64,000 nucleotides of DNA from Rhabditoides inermis (lineage: Eukaryota; Nematoda; Chromadorea; Rhabditida; Rhabditidae), in NCBI GenBank assembly GCA_963966185.1, contig CAWZYM010000012.1, forward strand, positions 589,501 through 653,500, written 5' to 3'. The notes under the pieces were generated by a model. That model ran no database searches, was not told the DNA's origin, and saw only the letters and a program-made list of their open reading frames with translations. The position numbers and the translations under genes were made by a program. Each line of letters starts with the position of its first letter. The stretch's first letter is position 1. Of this stretch, positions 1 to 11,181 are shown piece after piece.

Positions 1-18
1 GGTAAGCAAATTGATTGA

Positions 19-176
19 TCGATTGATTGATTAATTGACAGACCGATTGATTGACCGATTGTTTTATTAATTAGGCTGATTGACTGATTGACTGATTGAC
101 TGATTGACTGATTGGCTGATTGACTGATTGACTGATTAGCTGATTGGCTGATTGGCTGATTGACTGATTGACTGTT
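19..176. repeat. Degenerate GATTGACT tandem repeat in zfh-2 intron
   Basis: The intron upstream of the first visible zfh-2 exon is made of imperfect 8-base units (TGATTGAC, TGATTGGC and variants). The window opens with GGTAAGC, so base 2 onward is probably the donor of the preceding exon. Confidence 0.8.
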
Positions 177-180
177 TTAG

Positions 181-2009
181 AGGGTCACCGTGGCGGCGAT
201 GTGCGTCTACATGAAGAGCATGGAGGATGTGCACATTCCACCGCAGGGAGTGCAGGTGAGTGGGACAGAGAATCCTGAATTCATGTACAATATCTCACCT
301 TCGCCTTGTTCATCTTTTAATCTCGCGGCAGATAAACTTTTTTTTCATGCCTCTGCAAGTGGTAGAATATGGTCGTGCCAGACAGACAATGACGTCACTT
401 TTTTCCTTTTAGACTCTGGAGCATCTCGAGTCTTTGAAAGAGCAGTCGGAGGGCGCAGTCCCGCTGTCGCCGCAGAAGTTTGCCGAGAAACAAGCGGAAG
501 AGAAAAAAAATGGCGACATGAGTCTGCTGGACAAGGTGAGGCTTACCTTTGGCTTACGTTTGACTTGACAATGTGTTGCTGAATCAGTTTATCGATTGAA
601 CTTTGGGTTAAGATTGATTATGCCTTCCCCGTTCAGATCCGCGCCAAGGTAGCGGCCAAGAGGGAGGCGGAGTCGAAACGCGACCCGGTGAAGGAGACAA
701 GAAAGGCGCGGCTGAACAAGCTGATGGGTGGCTCTCAGGGCGCTTCTGGCATGTGTTCTATGCCGTTCGGTCTGCCCGGCTTCCCGCCCGGAATAAAGCA
801 GTTCTTCAACCCGGCTGTCGCCGCCGCCGCTATGATGCAGCAGTCTCTCGCTGCGAGTTCGCCGGCCAAGCGAGCGCGCACCCGAATCACCGACGACCAA
901 CTCAAGGTGCTCAGACAGTACTTCGACATCAACAACAGTCCCACGGAGCAGCAGACTGAGGTATGGCTATATGAGGGCGGGGTAGACTAGAGGAGCGTCA
1001 GCTGGCACCGTATTTTGTGGTGAAAGAGATCGAAAACCATTGTCTTACTGAATTTTTTTTCTCTCATCTTCATTTTTCAGGAAATATCTATCAAGACACA
1101 ACTTCCGGAGAAGGTAATCAAGCACTGGTTCCGCAACATTCTTTTCAAGGTGGGAGTGGGGGCGGGGCTGGAGGGGGCGGGGCGACGGAACCCCCAGCGT
1201 TCCCATGACCGCGTGACTCACGACGCGCCTATGATTGCTAATGCCTCATTGGTATTATGCGCTCAACCAAAATATCTCTCGCCTATGGGAACGGTGGAAC
1301 CGAAATGGCCAATCGCGTGAGGCGAGGGATCAATCGATAATCGATCGATATTTGCAGGAGCGCCAGCGCGACAAGGACTCATCCTACAACTTCTCGATTC
1401 CTCCCTCGATGAAGATCGACCTGGACGCGTATGAGAAGACGGGAGAAGCCAGAGTCGTCGCCCTATCTCAAGAGGACCACGACCAGTGCTCGTCGCCCAC
1501 CACTCCCGCCGCTCGCGCGTCCGCCGGCGGCAGCAGCCCCGCCCCGCCCCCTCAGGCCCCGCCCACTACGGTGGCCGCGACGCCCGCCGTGCCGCCGCCG
1601 TTGACGCTGCAGAGTATGATAGCGCAGCAGGGGCATCCGTTCGCCGCGTTCCTGCAGGACCCAGAGAAGGCGTTCGCGATGCTGCCAGGTGGGTAGAGAG
1701 GAGAGGGAGAGAGAGGGAGAGAGAGTGAGAGAGAGAGAGAGACCAATCCTTTGCAGGTGCGATGCCTTCGATGCCCCCTATGCCGCAGCAGCAGCAACAG
1801 CAGCAGGCCTCTTCTGGCCGCCGCGCGAATCGCACTCGCTTCACCGACTTCCAGCTGCGCACGCTGCAGCAGTTCTTCGAGAAGCAGGCCTATCCCAAGG
1901 ACGACGACTTGGAGGTGCTTTCGAAGAAGCTCCAACTCTCTCCCAGGGTCATCGTCGTGTGGTTCCAGAACGCGAGGCAGAAGGTGAGGGAGAGAGATAG
2001 GGAGGGGGA

Positions 2010-2050
<41 letters not shown>

Positions 2051-3448
2051 GATGATGCTGACCGTGTTCCTTTGGAAGGCTCGCAAGATCTACGAGAACC
2101 AGCCGAACGTGGAGGGCTCTGATCGATTCGTTCGCACGCCCGGCTGCAACTTCCAGTGCAAGCGCTGCCAGCTCGTCTTCCAGCGATACTACGAGCTCAT
2201 CCAACACCAGCAGAAGAAGTGCTACAAGGTTTGGCTGCGTAGACTGAGTATCGTGACACACTGCCTATTGCAGGACGACTCGGTGGCGCTGCAGAACGAC
2301 AACGAGGGAGTGGTGTCGGACGAGGCGCTAGCGGAGGAGGGGAAGTCGTCTTCGTCTCTCGGAAAGGCGGGGCTGGGAGCGGCGGCCGCGCAGCTCGCCG
2401 CCCTCGCTGCCCATCCGGGAATGGTGCAGCCGGCCGAGCTACTCAAGCTCATCGGAGGCGGCACCACCGACGCACTGCTCAAGATGTGCGAGACGGCCGG
2501 CACCTCGAGCGGACCTTTCCATAAGAGGTGCCCCTTCTGCGCGGTGCTGTTCCGTCAGCGTGGTTCTCTTCTGGAGCATCTGTCCACCAAGCACTCCGAA
2601 CAGCTTGCGAAGACTCCCGTCGATGTGGACAGGATACCGGATGTGGACAGGATACCGGATGCAGACGATGTGCCCTCGCTCTCGTCTGCCCTCTCAAACA
2701 TGCAGGAGGCTGCTGCTAGGGCGGTCCTCGCCGGTACTGCTGCTCCGTTGGATCTCAGCTCACATGAGAGGTGCGCATCTCTGTCTCTGTCTCTGTCTCT
2801 GTCTCTGTCTCTGTCTCTGTCTCTGTCTCTGTCTCTGTCTCTGTCTCTGTCTCTGTCTCTGTTTCTGTCTCTCTCTCTCTCTCTTTCTGTGTCTCTCTCT
2901 GTGTGTCTCTCTCTCATCCTTCTCTCTTTCAGCCGCAAGTCTCTGTCGATGTCCCCCTATCTCGGTGGCAGTGGCGACGAAGGAGGGGAAGAGGGAGACG
3001 AGGGTCTCGATCTCTCATCTTTCCTCCCGCAGAACGCCTCTCCGATGGGCGGATCCGTAGGGGGCGGAGCCAGTGGCAAGCGCTACCGTACCCACCTGAC
3101 GCCTACGCAGGTGCACGTGATGAAGTGTGTCTTCGCCGACTACAAGACTCCCTCGATGGCCGAGTGCGCACAACTGGGACGAGAGGTGGGTATCGATCGA
3201 TTATCGATTGATTGGCTCATCGATCGCTTTCAGATCGGTCTGCACAAGCGGGTGGTGCAGGTGTGGTTCCAGAACGCGCGCGCCAAGGAGCGCAAGTCGC
3301 GCGCGGCAGGCGAGGCGGAAGAGAAGGCGCAGCCGGAGAGATGCACACTCTGCGCAGTCGACTACCCCCAGCCACACTCGATGCAGGAACACCTCTTCTC
3401 AGAGACACACCTCGCCGCACTCAGGGCACAGCTCAAGGGGTGAGCGAC

Positions 3449-3481
<33 letters not shown>

Positions 3482-3786
3482 GTCTGTCTCTCTCTGTCTC
3501 TCTGTCTCTCTGTCTCTCTGTCTCTCTGTCTCTCTGTCTCTCTGTCTCTCTGTCTCTCATTCCTACTCTTATTCTCATTCTCACCATCCTCTCTTTCAGT
3601 GACGACCAGCCGCAGTCGCTGCCGTCTGACGACGTTTCGAAGGCTCGTCCGCCGGTGCGCGACAGAGAAGGAAGCAGCTCTGCCGTCGTCGCCTCCATGG
3701 ATCTCACACACTTCGCCGTTCTCGTTGGAGGCGGAAAGAAAGATGGAACGTGCAACCGAGTAAATTTTTTTCAAAAAGTGTTTTGA
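181..3786 (+). CDS. zfh-2: ZFH-2-type homeobox/zinc-finger transcription factor, 3' part (partial)
   Basis: Eleven exons join in frame: 181-255, 413-535, 637-960, 1081-1149, 1358-1688, 1757-1983, 2079-2228, 2274-2770, 2933-3185, 3234-3439, 3600-3786 (813 codons visible, the start lies before the window). In order they encode homeodomain 1 (about residues 143-203, HWFRN in helix 3), a polyglutamine run, homeodomain 2 (about 327-386, VWFQNARQK), a C2H2 finger (FQCKRC), a second finger (RCPFC...H), homeodomain 3 (about 641-702, VWFQNARAK) and a last finger (RCTLC...H). Several homeodomains mixed with C2H2 fingers are diagnostic of the ZFHX3/ZFH-2 family of nuclear DNA-binding regulators. Homeodomain 1 has the family's unusual HWFRN instead of WFQN. 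The short Asp/Ile/Pro repeat near 2620-2660 is coding. The C-terminal exon is less certain: a donor near 3760 could instead join it to the exon at 3813. Confidence 0.9.
2771..2932. repeat. (CTCTGT)n/(CT)n microsatellite filling a zfh-2 intron
   Basis: Nearly the whole intron between the exons ending at 2770 and starting at 2933 is CTCTGT hexamers followed by CT dinucleotides and CTTTCAG. The open reading frames through it are repeat artefacts. The pyrimidine-rich strand is the coding strand here. Confidence 0.85.
3440..3599. repeat. (CT)n/(CTCTCTGT)n microsatellite filling a zfh-2 intron
   Basis: Second repeat-filled intron of zfh-2, ending in CTCTTTCAG before the last exon. Confidence 0.85.
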
Positions 3787-3812
3787 TTTGTTCTTCTTTA
3801 TCATCAATCTAG

Positions 3813-4711
3813 ATGACCACAACGCAAATGGCTGCTGTTTACAATGTGCTTAAGAAGGGGCGTAAATTTGGTTTTTGGAAGAGACACGATTACGTAAGAA
3901 TGTTTGTCTTTTTTGTCGTATCGTTTGACTCATTCAGCCCGCCAGAAACAAGCACAATGACTTCAATCATATAGTGGGTGCACACTTTTCATTTGAATTA
4001 TCATTTGAATATTTATCTCAGGCCTACATTCCTCACGAGTATGTGAATGATAAACCTAGTACTCAGGGTCATTTTATTTTCATTACGTTGGTTTTTTTTT
4101 TCAATTTTGATTTTTTTCAAATAGTCTCATCACAGATATTTTCATTCGCCAATAAGAAAATGTATCATGTACGATTCCCAGATGTGTCGAGATCTTCTTG
4201 ACTACGGGGTACTATATTTATTTTTTAATCATTTTGTATTGTATGCTATATTTCAGAGCGATAAGTGGGTGAAAGCGATGCACGGATATCTGGACCATTT
4301 GGATGCGCAAGAAAAAGTTGTCTTTGAAATTGATACCGGTACTCCACAGCAAAACGTACGCCTTTCTGTTATTTGGGATCAAGTCCAGAAATGATGGTTT
4401 ATTTCATAGGATGATGTCTCTTGCGGTCCCCGATCGATCGCAGCTGCATTGAATTCAGTAACTGGGAGAAAGATAATTGAGTGGGTGTTTGGATTTCGGA
4501 CTGTTGGAAAAACATAAACGTGATCAGTTGCGACGGGGATCCTGGGAAGCTGTACCGAGTGTGCTTGAGTATGGTGGAAAAGGGAAGCAAGAACAAGACG
4601 CTGGATCAATTCTGGTCAGCTATGCAATTGTGCGCTTTTCATGTTTCCTTGTTTGTTTTAATTTACAAGACTATTCAGGCAGCCATCGCAAAGTTCATCT
4701 TCGATCGTTAA
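3813..4711 (+). CDS. Compact C48/Ulp1-like cysteine protease (predicted)
   Basis: Eight small exons, all phase 0, join to 187 codons: 3813-3893, 3938-3973, 4022-4090, 4125-4208, 4257-4355, 4410-4484, 4528-4614, 4679-4711 (TAA). The four catalytic positions of clan CE proteases occur in the right order on four exons: His in GHFIFITL (4070), Asp in MYDS (4173), Gln in PQQN (4350) and Cys in DDVSCG (4422). Ulp1/SENP enzymes cut SUMO or related modifiers from lysines. This one is close to the minimal catalytic domain, without a long N-terminal region. The usual Trp after the catalytic His is Phe. The gene is far more AT-rich than zfh-2 upstream. The ATG follows a good acceptor (ATCTAG), which fits SL trans-splicing or an internal exon of a longer transcript. 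It could be host, transposon-derived or captured; I cannot tell. Confidence 0.6.
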
Positions 4712-4816
4712 ACTTACTGCTCTATCCGAGAATTATGCAGTATGTCTCATTAACTACAGCATGTATTACAATGTTTTTTTCTTTAGAATTTCATTCATAA
4801 GCACTGTGAACTTCCA

Positions 4817-5943
4817 ATGGTACGAGAAGAATTAACAAACATCTCATTTCATTTTCAGAATGACGACGCTGACTATGAGGTTGGAGGCATAAAACAGGCA
4901 TTCAACAACAATATTATAATAAGTCTGGCACTCGCCTGGGTAGACATATACAAGTTTTCTTACTCGAGCTTCTTTTCGTTTAGATTGTTAAAAATGTTTT
5001 TGGAAATCAAACTGGACTGAGGGCGGGACACTTTCTTAGAGGAACGGTGAGTACAATACTAAAAAAATTGTCTTGTGATTGTGCACTGAAATAGGCGTGC
5101 TCGTCAAACACGGAACACGGAGAGCAAAATGCGAGATCAATCAAATGAACGGTTTTACGGAGCATTCAAAAACTACTATAGGGATTCCTGGTGGAACGTA
5201 TGTTATGTTCTTTGATCAACAATGATGAAAGTAGCTTAGGATAAATACAATCAAATGAAACAACATGGTTGCTTTGTCGCGTTAGGCCGTTAGGAGAGGG
5301 AAATTTTGCAAATGTGAAATTATCTGTCAAGTCGAACAATTTTATGGAACGCCATACAGCATTCCTGGTACGTGAGTTCTGACAATGACGTGACTCATAA
5401 ATTCGTTCAGATGGCATCTCTACCCAGAAACTATGCACCTGCTATAGTTTCAGCAGATGTTGATCCAGTTTTCCCGGATGTCATTCTGTCGGATAGGCCA
5501 CACGTGCGAAAAATTGTATTTTTTGTTAGTTGTAACATTTTTCAGGGAGTAAGACTGGCGCATTATTTCATATTGTTGGTTGCGAAAACAGCCGACACAA
5601 ACTATAGTGTTTCGACTAAATCCAAATGGCCTCGAACACATTTCCTAAGATATCGATCCCAAGTTTCTTTGTGGTTATTATGGGAAACAAAAAATCAATG
5701 AGTTTAAAAACGAAAATAAAACCCCCGATGAAGTACGCAACCTCGACTTTTATAATATTAATAATAATGCACATATTATGAACACTACAGATCTGAGTGT
5801 TTCACTTCTTGAACAGATGACAAACAAGAAAATTGTCTCTGAAAGAATGGTGTCATATCTCATAAAGAGTGATAATGTAAGTCTTAAGATTCGTCTTATT
5901 CCGTATCTTATTTCATTTTCAGAACGACATGGACACTGACTAG
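4817..5943 (+). CDS. Unrecognised AT-rich multi-exon gene, structure incomplete
   Basis: Exons I can support: 4817-4939 (starting MVREEL), 4984-5046, 5411-5503, a long one from about 5656 to 5877 (I-D-P-K-F onward, Asn-rich) and 5923-5943, which ends in Asp-Met-Asp-Thr-Asp and TAG. Exons between 5092 and 5370 are ambiguous: 5092-5198 has a stop in the phase expected from its neighbour, and 5299-5369 fits only if it starts at the second of two adjacent acceptors. No domain is recognised. It follows the protease gene at about 100 bases on the same strand with the same base composition, so the two may share a transcript or a mobile origin. AATAAA signals follow at 6000 and 6037. Confidence 0.4.
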
Positions 5944-5999
5944 ACCCTCGCTTTTCAAGAGACTTTGCGAAAAGAACGATTGACCGGCGATACAATTTG

Positions 6000-6042
6000 A
6001 ATAAAAATCGTTGAATGACTATGTGTGAACATGTTGAATAAA
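6000..6042 (+). terminator. Two AATAAA polyadenylation signals
   Basis: AATAAA at 6000-6005 and again at 6037-6042, just downstream of the TAG at 5941-5943. They mark the 3' end of the preceding plus-strand gene. Confidence 0.5.
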
Positions 6043-6264
6043 GTGATTTTTTATATCTTTCCAGTAAAACAATATTAGCATGTCAAACAAAAACGTAAAA
6101 CAAGGTGTTTCGGATAACGAGAGCACTACAACAGTAATAAAAGAGATCGTGATCAAGTGTTAGCAATCTGCAATGTACATGATGAAACGAGTAAAGAGTA
6201 TGTAGGGAGTGTGATAGAATAGGACGCGCGGGACAAGTGAGAGCCAAGAGCGAGTACGTGTATA

Positions 6265-6408
6265 GCCCCATTATACTTTCACGCTGACGCTGACGCTCCC
6301 GTGCAAAAGATGCAACTATTGATTTCGATGAAACAGCGTGAACAAAATCGATAGGTGCATCTTTTGCACCACGGGAGCGTCAGCTTCAGCATGAAAGTAT
6401 AATGGGGC
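6265..6408. repeat. Perfect-ended long hairpin (foldback MITE or hairpin RNA precursor)
   Basis: Left arm 6265-6314 starts GCCCCATTATACTTTCA. The right arm 6355-6408 is its reverse complement with few mismatches (one GCTGAC repeat and a CAC/GTG difference), around a loop of about 40 bases. No flanking duplication is obvious. No ORF is present. Confidence 0.75.
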
Positions 6409-6614
6409 CTTATGTGTGTTGTGTCTACACTCCTACACATGCGGGAGCGGTGGGGGAATGTGGAGGGAGGGGCGCGGAGGACGCAGCGCCACAGCCGCCC
6501 GATCCAGAAGCCACACGCGCATTACGAACACTACGTTGAATCCCGCACAGATACCACACAGGACAGCATGCACAACTAAACACATCCGGCTAGCAACATG
6601 CTCACTGTCACTCA

Positions 6615-6717
6615 AAGTGTGGTCAGGCTCTTCGAAACAGCCACTTCTTTTCGGTCGTGTTTCGAGAGCGTTTCGAAGTCAGTATCGAAAGGAGTTTCGA
6701 AGAGACTGACCGCTACT
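6615..6717. mobile_element. Short TIR element (GGTCAGTCTCTTCG family, PIF/Harbinger-like MITE)
   Basis: The ends read GTGTGGTCAGGCTCTTCGAAAC and, reversed, AGTAGCGGTCAGTCTCTTCG, flanked by TCA on both sides (6612-6614 and 6718-6720). The middle is TTCGAA-rich. It is the same family as the elements at 6889, 7373, 21708, 23604, 28509 and 54530. Confidence 0.7.
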
Positions 6718-6761
6718 TCATTTTCACTCACTATCACTCACTCACTATCACTCACTCACTA

Positions 6762-8038
6762 TCACTCACTCATCAAGTCCGGCTCGGGCTCGAGCAGTCC
6801 CCAATCGTCCAACAGCAGCAGATCGACAGACGGCAGAACCATCCACACCTATACAGCACATTTATAAGGGTGCACAGAACCACCCTAAAGTTGCGGTCAG
6901 TCTCTTCGAAACACTCCCGAATGCCTGCGAAACACTTCGGAATTGCCTTGCGAATCGCCCTGTCAGAACAATCCCGAATTGCCTTTGGAATCCTCCCGAA
7001 CCCGAACACTTCGGAATGCCTTGCGATCCCTTCGAAACACTTCGAAATTGATTCCGAAGAGACTGACCGCGCCTTCAAAGTCCTACCCACCAGAGCGAAA
7101 GAGGCGGCGGCAGCGAGGCCGAGCCGCTGCCGGGTGCGATAGCGGCCGATGCAGCAAGTGTGCAGGCAGGCGGAGAGTGTGAGCAGGTGGCCGGTCTCGA
7201 GCAGTGCTATGATCGGGCTCCATGAGGCGCGCAGCCAGAACAGCGAGTAGAGAGAGTAGCCGAGCATTCCTAGCGACGCCAGCGCCTTCAACATAGCGAA
7301 CGCGGCCACCCACGACTGAATATGGAAATGGTGTTGGTGATTATTCAAGAGTGAAGACTGAAGGCTTGGTCAAACAGTGATCAGTCTCTTCACACAACTA
7401 CGAACTGCTTTCAAATTACTCTCGAAACACATCGAATATTTGGGGGTAGTACAATATGGAAGGCATTTAGGGAGTGGTGCGAAGAGACTGGCAGCTACTC
7501 GTTCACACACTCACCTTGGCATCGTGAAGCGTCTCGGTGGGAGTGCGAGGGGGGGGAGGGCGGCGCGCGACGGAGGGAAGGCCCTCCACAGCGAGTCGAT
7601 CCAGCTCGCGCAGACGAGACATGAACACCGCGTTGAACTTGACGAAACACGCGTACAACACGCCCAGCAGAACTGGAAGGTAAGACGTTTCTGACCGAAC
7701 ACACGTGAAGGTTTTTTTCAAAAGAATATCCAAAGTGGCATGCTCAGAGAGCAAGGGTTTTTTAATCGAAAACGTGAAAGTGAAGTGCGGTATTCGGGAG
7801 TGTTCGTGCGACAATTTCGTATTTCGTTGATTTTATTTTTCGTTTCGTTTCGTCTCACTTTCGTTCGTTCGTACGTTCGTACAATTTCGTTTGTACGACA
7901 ATAGAGTATTTCGAATGCCACCGTCGCAGTGAGCAGCTCACCGACTTGCAGTCCGTTGCCGGGGAGGGGAAGGGGCGGCCAGCCGAATAGCACCTCGAAC
8001 ACGCCCACTGCATCCAGCACCGGCAGCGACACGCACGA
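6762..8038 (-). CDS. Multipass membrane protein, member of local tandem family (gene 1, possibly 5'-incomplete)
   Basis: Exons in transcription order: 8038-7942, 7672-7515, 7315-7091, 6848-6762 (TGA at 6762-6764). All joins are in phase. The protein has hydrophobic segments (SLPVLDAVGVFEVLFGW; VVLLGVLYACFVKF; AFAMLKALASLGMLGYSLY; a fourth around LLTLSACLHTCC), a Pro-rich loop, the motif RYRTRQR followed by an Ala-rich stretch, and an acidic tail (LLEPEPDLMSE). The copies between 9265 and 17155 share the Pro-rich loop ending K, the WRTRQR-Ala-rich motif and the exon boundaries. I see no start codon upstream of 8038, so the first exon(s) may be missing. I do not recognise the family. A MITE (6889-7074) fills the last intron. 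Confidence 0.55.
6889..7074. mobile_element. Short TIR element of the GGTCAGTCTCTTCG family
   Basis: Ends AGTTGCGGTCAGTCTCTTCG and its complement (CGAAGAGACTGACCGCGCCT). The interior consists of repeated CTTCGGAAT/TTCGAAACAC motifs. Flanks are TAA (6886-6888) and TCA (7075-7077). It lies in the last intron of the membrane gene. Confidence 0.7.
7373..7497. mobile_element. Diverged short TIR element of the GGTCAGTCTCTTCG family
   Basis: The left end has GATCAGTCTCTTC and the right end GAAGAGACTGGCAGCTACT. It sits in the intron between the membrane-gene exons at 7515 and 7315. Confidence 0.55.
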
Positions 8039-9264
8039 CTAAACGGCATACATTTATCTAACACGACTATACATTTATCTAACAGCGCGGATGTGGCTTC
8101 TGTGATTATGTGATTTCTGATTCTGAACAAACACATTATATAACAACGAATCGATGAGAGCAGAACACTTGATCTGGACGATGTGTTGACGGGATTCACT
8201 ACAAGAGGTCCCAACTAGGGGGGCGGGGTCAGTGACAGCGCGCGGTGTGAGCGCGCGGCGGGTATTTACAACCGGCGCGCGCGCGTCAACGGAGAAAGCA
8301 ACAGACGCCACCGTATCTACTCATTGTGAATGAGACTGTTTGAAAATTGAAAAATGAAGTTCAGGAAAAAATCAGACGAATTGAAATGTGAAGAAACTAC
8401 CTAACATTATATATCATTCGAACCGGAAACTTGCGATGAATCGAATGGTGATAATGATTTGGCTCATATTTGATATTTGGTGTATTTTGATTATCAATTA
8501 TCTTATACATACACTCGATGTATAATGTGGGTGAGTAGCGTGAATATGACTTCGGCGATGAGTGCGATAGTCAAATTAGAAGGACTATTGATTGGAGAGA
8601 AGGTGACTCTACGTCGATCCGACCATTCTATTTCCCCTAGTTATGCCCGGGGACACGAGGTCACGTTTCTTGTTTCAGTTTCATGATGTTTTTTATACAC
8701 CAATTGTCATTACTGTTATTCTCCCTCACTATGGCCTACCACTACCCTTTCGCTCAACCGATCCGGTCCCAGATGGAAATTGAGGAGCACGTCACTCACA
8801 ACAACGATCAAGTGAGCAGGCCAATCTGTTACCACAGGAGAACGGAGAACAAGAGAATCGGATTGCAGCGCACGCATCTTTTATAATATAAGTGAGTATA
8901 AGTTACAGTAGGTGGGCAAATCAGTTGCCGCCACTAGAGAGCGCAAGAGTGAAAAGAGTGCGAGGCGGCTTTCCACTGCGTATCGCACCCTCGAATCGAG
9001 GGATCCCTCCGTCATCGTGGCTCTCACGAGGACGCTGACCTCATAGTACTCATGCACCCCCAGGCCATCGATGAGTGAGTCAGTGACAGGCTAATTAGGC
9101 GCGATTGCTGATGCCTTCTGTAGGTATAGTGTAGATATACTGTAGGTGTACTGTAGGTGTACTGTATGTGTAATGTAGGTCTATTGGGGGAAGAAGGCGA
9201 TCGAGGGAAAGTTCATTGAATTCAGTAGAAAACGAGGTTTCAGAAAATATATGGTTTTCATAAC
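8039..9264. other. Spacer between membrane-gene copies; one unexplained open frame on minus strand
   Basis: About 8100-8180 is similar to the sequence flanking the transposon at 11331 and represents its empty site (TATATA at 8137-8142). On the minus strand an open frame runs from about 9085 to 8884 (67 codons, containing GVHEYYEVSVL and VRATMTEGS) after an acceptor-like TAATTAG. It has no start and I cannot assign it. No other gene is seen. Confidence 0.4.
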
Positions 9265-10646
9265 CATGGACGCGACAGCTGCCGCGGAGAGAGCGACCCG
9301 CTGGCGGGTGCGCCACACTCCGCTCTCACACGCCAGCATGCAAGCGACCAGCGACGGCGACTCAATGTACAGCCGTATACTTCCACAAGAACACGCGACA
9401 TACCTCGAAGGCCGAGAAGAAAATAACAGCGTGCACACGCGAGAACGTAGACGCGGGATTATTCAATGACCACCAAGAAGCGCTCGACGCCACCACCACA
9501 GTCGCGAGAAGCTTCAGGCCCGCCAAAAGTGTAACGATGACCTAAATAAAATACATCAAACCATATCAAATGTGTATTCGAAGCCGCAAACGTGATCATG
9601 ACATGTACAAAAACGAAATCACTAATAAGAATGTATGGTTAGATGTTGAGATGTTCAGACTACTTGCACAGTGGCTTTTTCGCACATACTATTAATAATT
9701 TTGTGGGTTGCATTATGCAAACTGTAACACATTAAATTAAACATTCAAGTTTCATCCCACCTTGGCAAAGTCGAGCTTGGGGTTGGCGGGAGCGGGAGGA
9801 GCTTGCTGACCGACGATGATGGCTGCCGCGGGTCGTCGCCTTGGCGGAGGCGTCGGCGGCGGGGTCAACATCGACAACGAGTTCATCGGCCTGATATACG
9901 CATTACGTAGACAATATAAACAAGTCATATAAAGCGCAGTAAGTTGATACGCTTGAATAACGTTGAAATTTACGCCCAAAATCAGTGTAGTGAGAAATGC
10001 GTCTCTCGAGTTTGATTTACAACTTCACACTAAGAAACACTCGCCCCGCGCACCTCCCGACTTGATGACGGAACCGACGTTCGCTGGCCAGAATATTATT
10101 TTCAACAAAAACAACGGCTTACATTGACGAGCTGGTGACGTGATTTGGCGGTGACATGACGTCATACACACCGGACATTGCACAGCGTACCGTACAGGAG
10201 AAGAGCTTGAAGAGCCTGACAGCAGTTCCGTCCTCCTATCGAGACAAGACCAATGTCGTCAGAAAGAAAGACAGACGGACAATCTATTCCCTGGGATTAT
10301 CGCGAGTAGCGAGAGATCACAACGACATGCTGCGAATTTTTCGGAAGAAAACATAAACGAAACATCAGTCGATAATCAACCGTTATAACTCACAGTAGAA
10401 TACCGTACACTCACCCAGATAACAAGTCGTTTGAGAAACAGTAAAATAACATTTCACCATCCAAGTGGTGAGTGACTAATACTAATAGTACTGCAGTTAT
10501 CTTGTGAACACAATTTATCACATAATGCCACATGAAACACAAAAAGTTGTGCGAAATGGGGGAGGGCAGTCTCCATTCCGAACGAGTTGAGCATGGCGCG
10601 CAACTGCAGCGCGTTCCTCGGAGACGCGTACTCATCTGAAAGAACG

Positions 10647-10698
<52 letters not shown>

Positions 10699-11181
10699 TC
10701 TACTTCTATACCCACCTGTCAGCTGTTTGGACGGGGCGTGGCTGCTGGCCTTGGCTCTGCAGTCCACCATCGGAGTGCTCTCGATGGAGTAGCGCAGGAA
10801 CTCCATGTCGTGGCGGATCTCCGCTGCCGCCTGGAGTGTTCGAGTGGGTGAGAGGGAGGGTGCGAGAGGGACTACCTTCGGCACACGGCGACGCGTGCGC
10901 TTCCCACGCCTCTTCTTGACGTCCTGCAAACTACTGAATGAGCCTACATTCATATCATTCAGAATCGTTTCCCATCTCACCTTTCTTTTCACCTTCTCCC
11001 ATTTACGCGACACGTGAGGCACAATGTGCCTCACTTGTGAGGACTGCAGAGTGAACTGAGCAGAGGGCTGGCTCGCACTTTGCCCCATACTCCCACTCCC
11101 CCCGTCCAACTCACCTCTCCTGCACTCGACTCGACCGTGCACTCTTCGCCTTTCTGCCACGCGGGCTACCGCTCCTTCACC
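9265..11181 (-). CDS. Tandem membrane-protein gene, copy A (probably defective at 5' end)
   Basis: 3' exons: 9890-9761 (MNSLSM plus Pro-rich loop ending LDFAK), 9541-9404 (VIVTLLAGLKLLATVVV hydrophobic segment, ending FFSAFE), 9360-9265 (SPSLVACMLACESG, WRTRQR, Ala-rich). Upstream, candidate exons near 11100-10985 (QFTLQSSQ..KWEKVKRK), 10924-10877 (DVKKRRGKRTRRRVPK), about 10830-10717 (AAAEIRHDMEFLRYS) and about 10645-10570 (DEYASPRNALQLRAML) have good splice borders. The most upstream exon, corresponding to CWVKERWPVW in the gene starting at 17155, has TAG in place of TGG and one changed Cys. The terminal exon is not identified. Function unknown. Confidence 0.4.
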
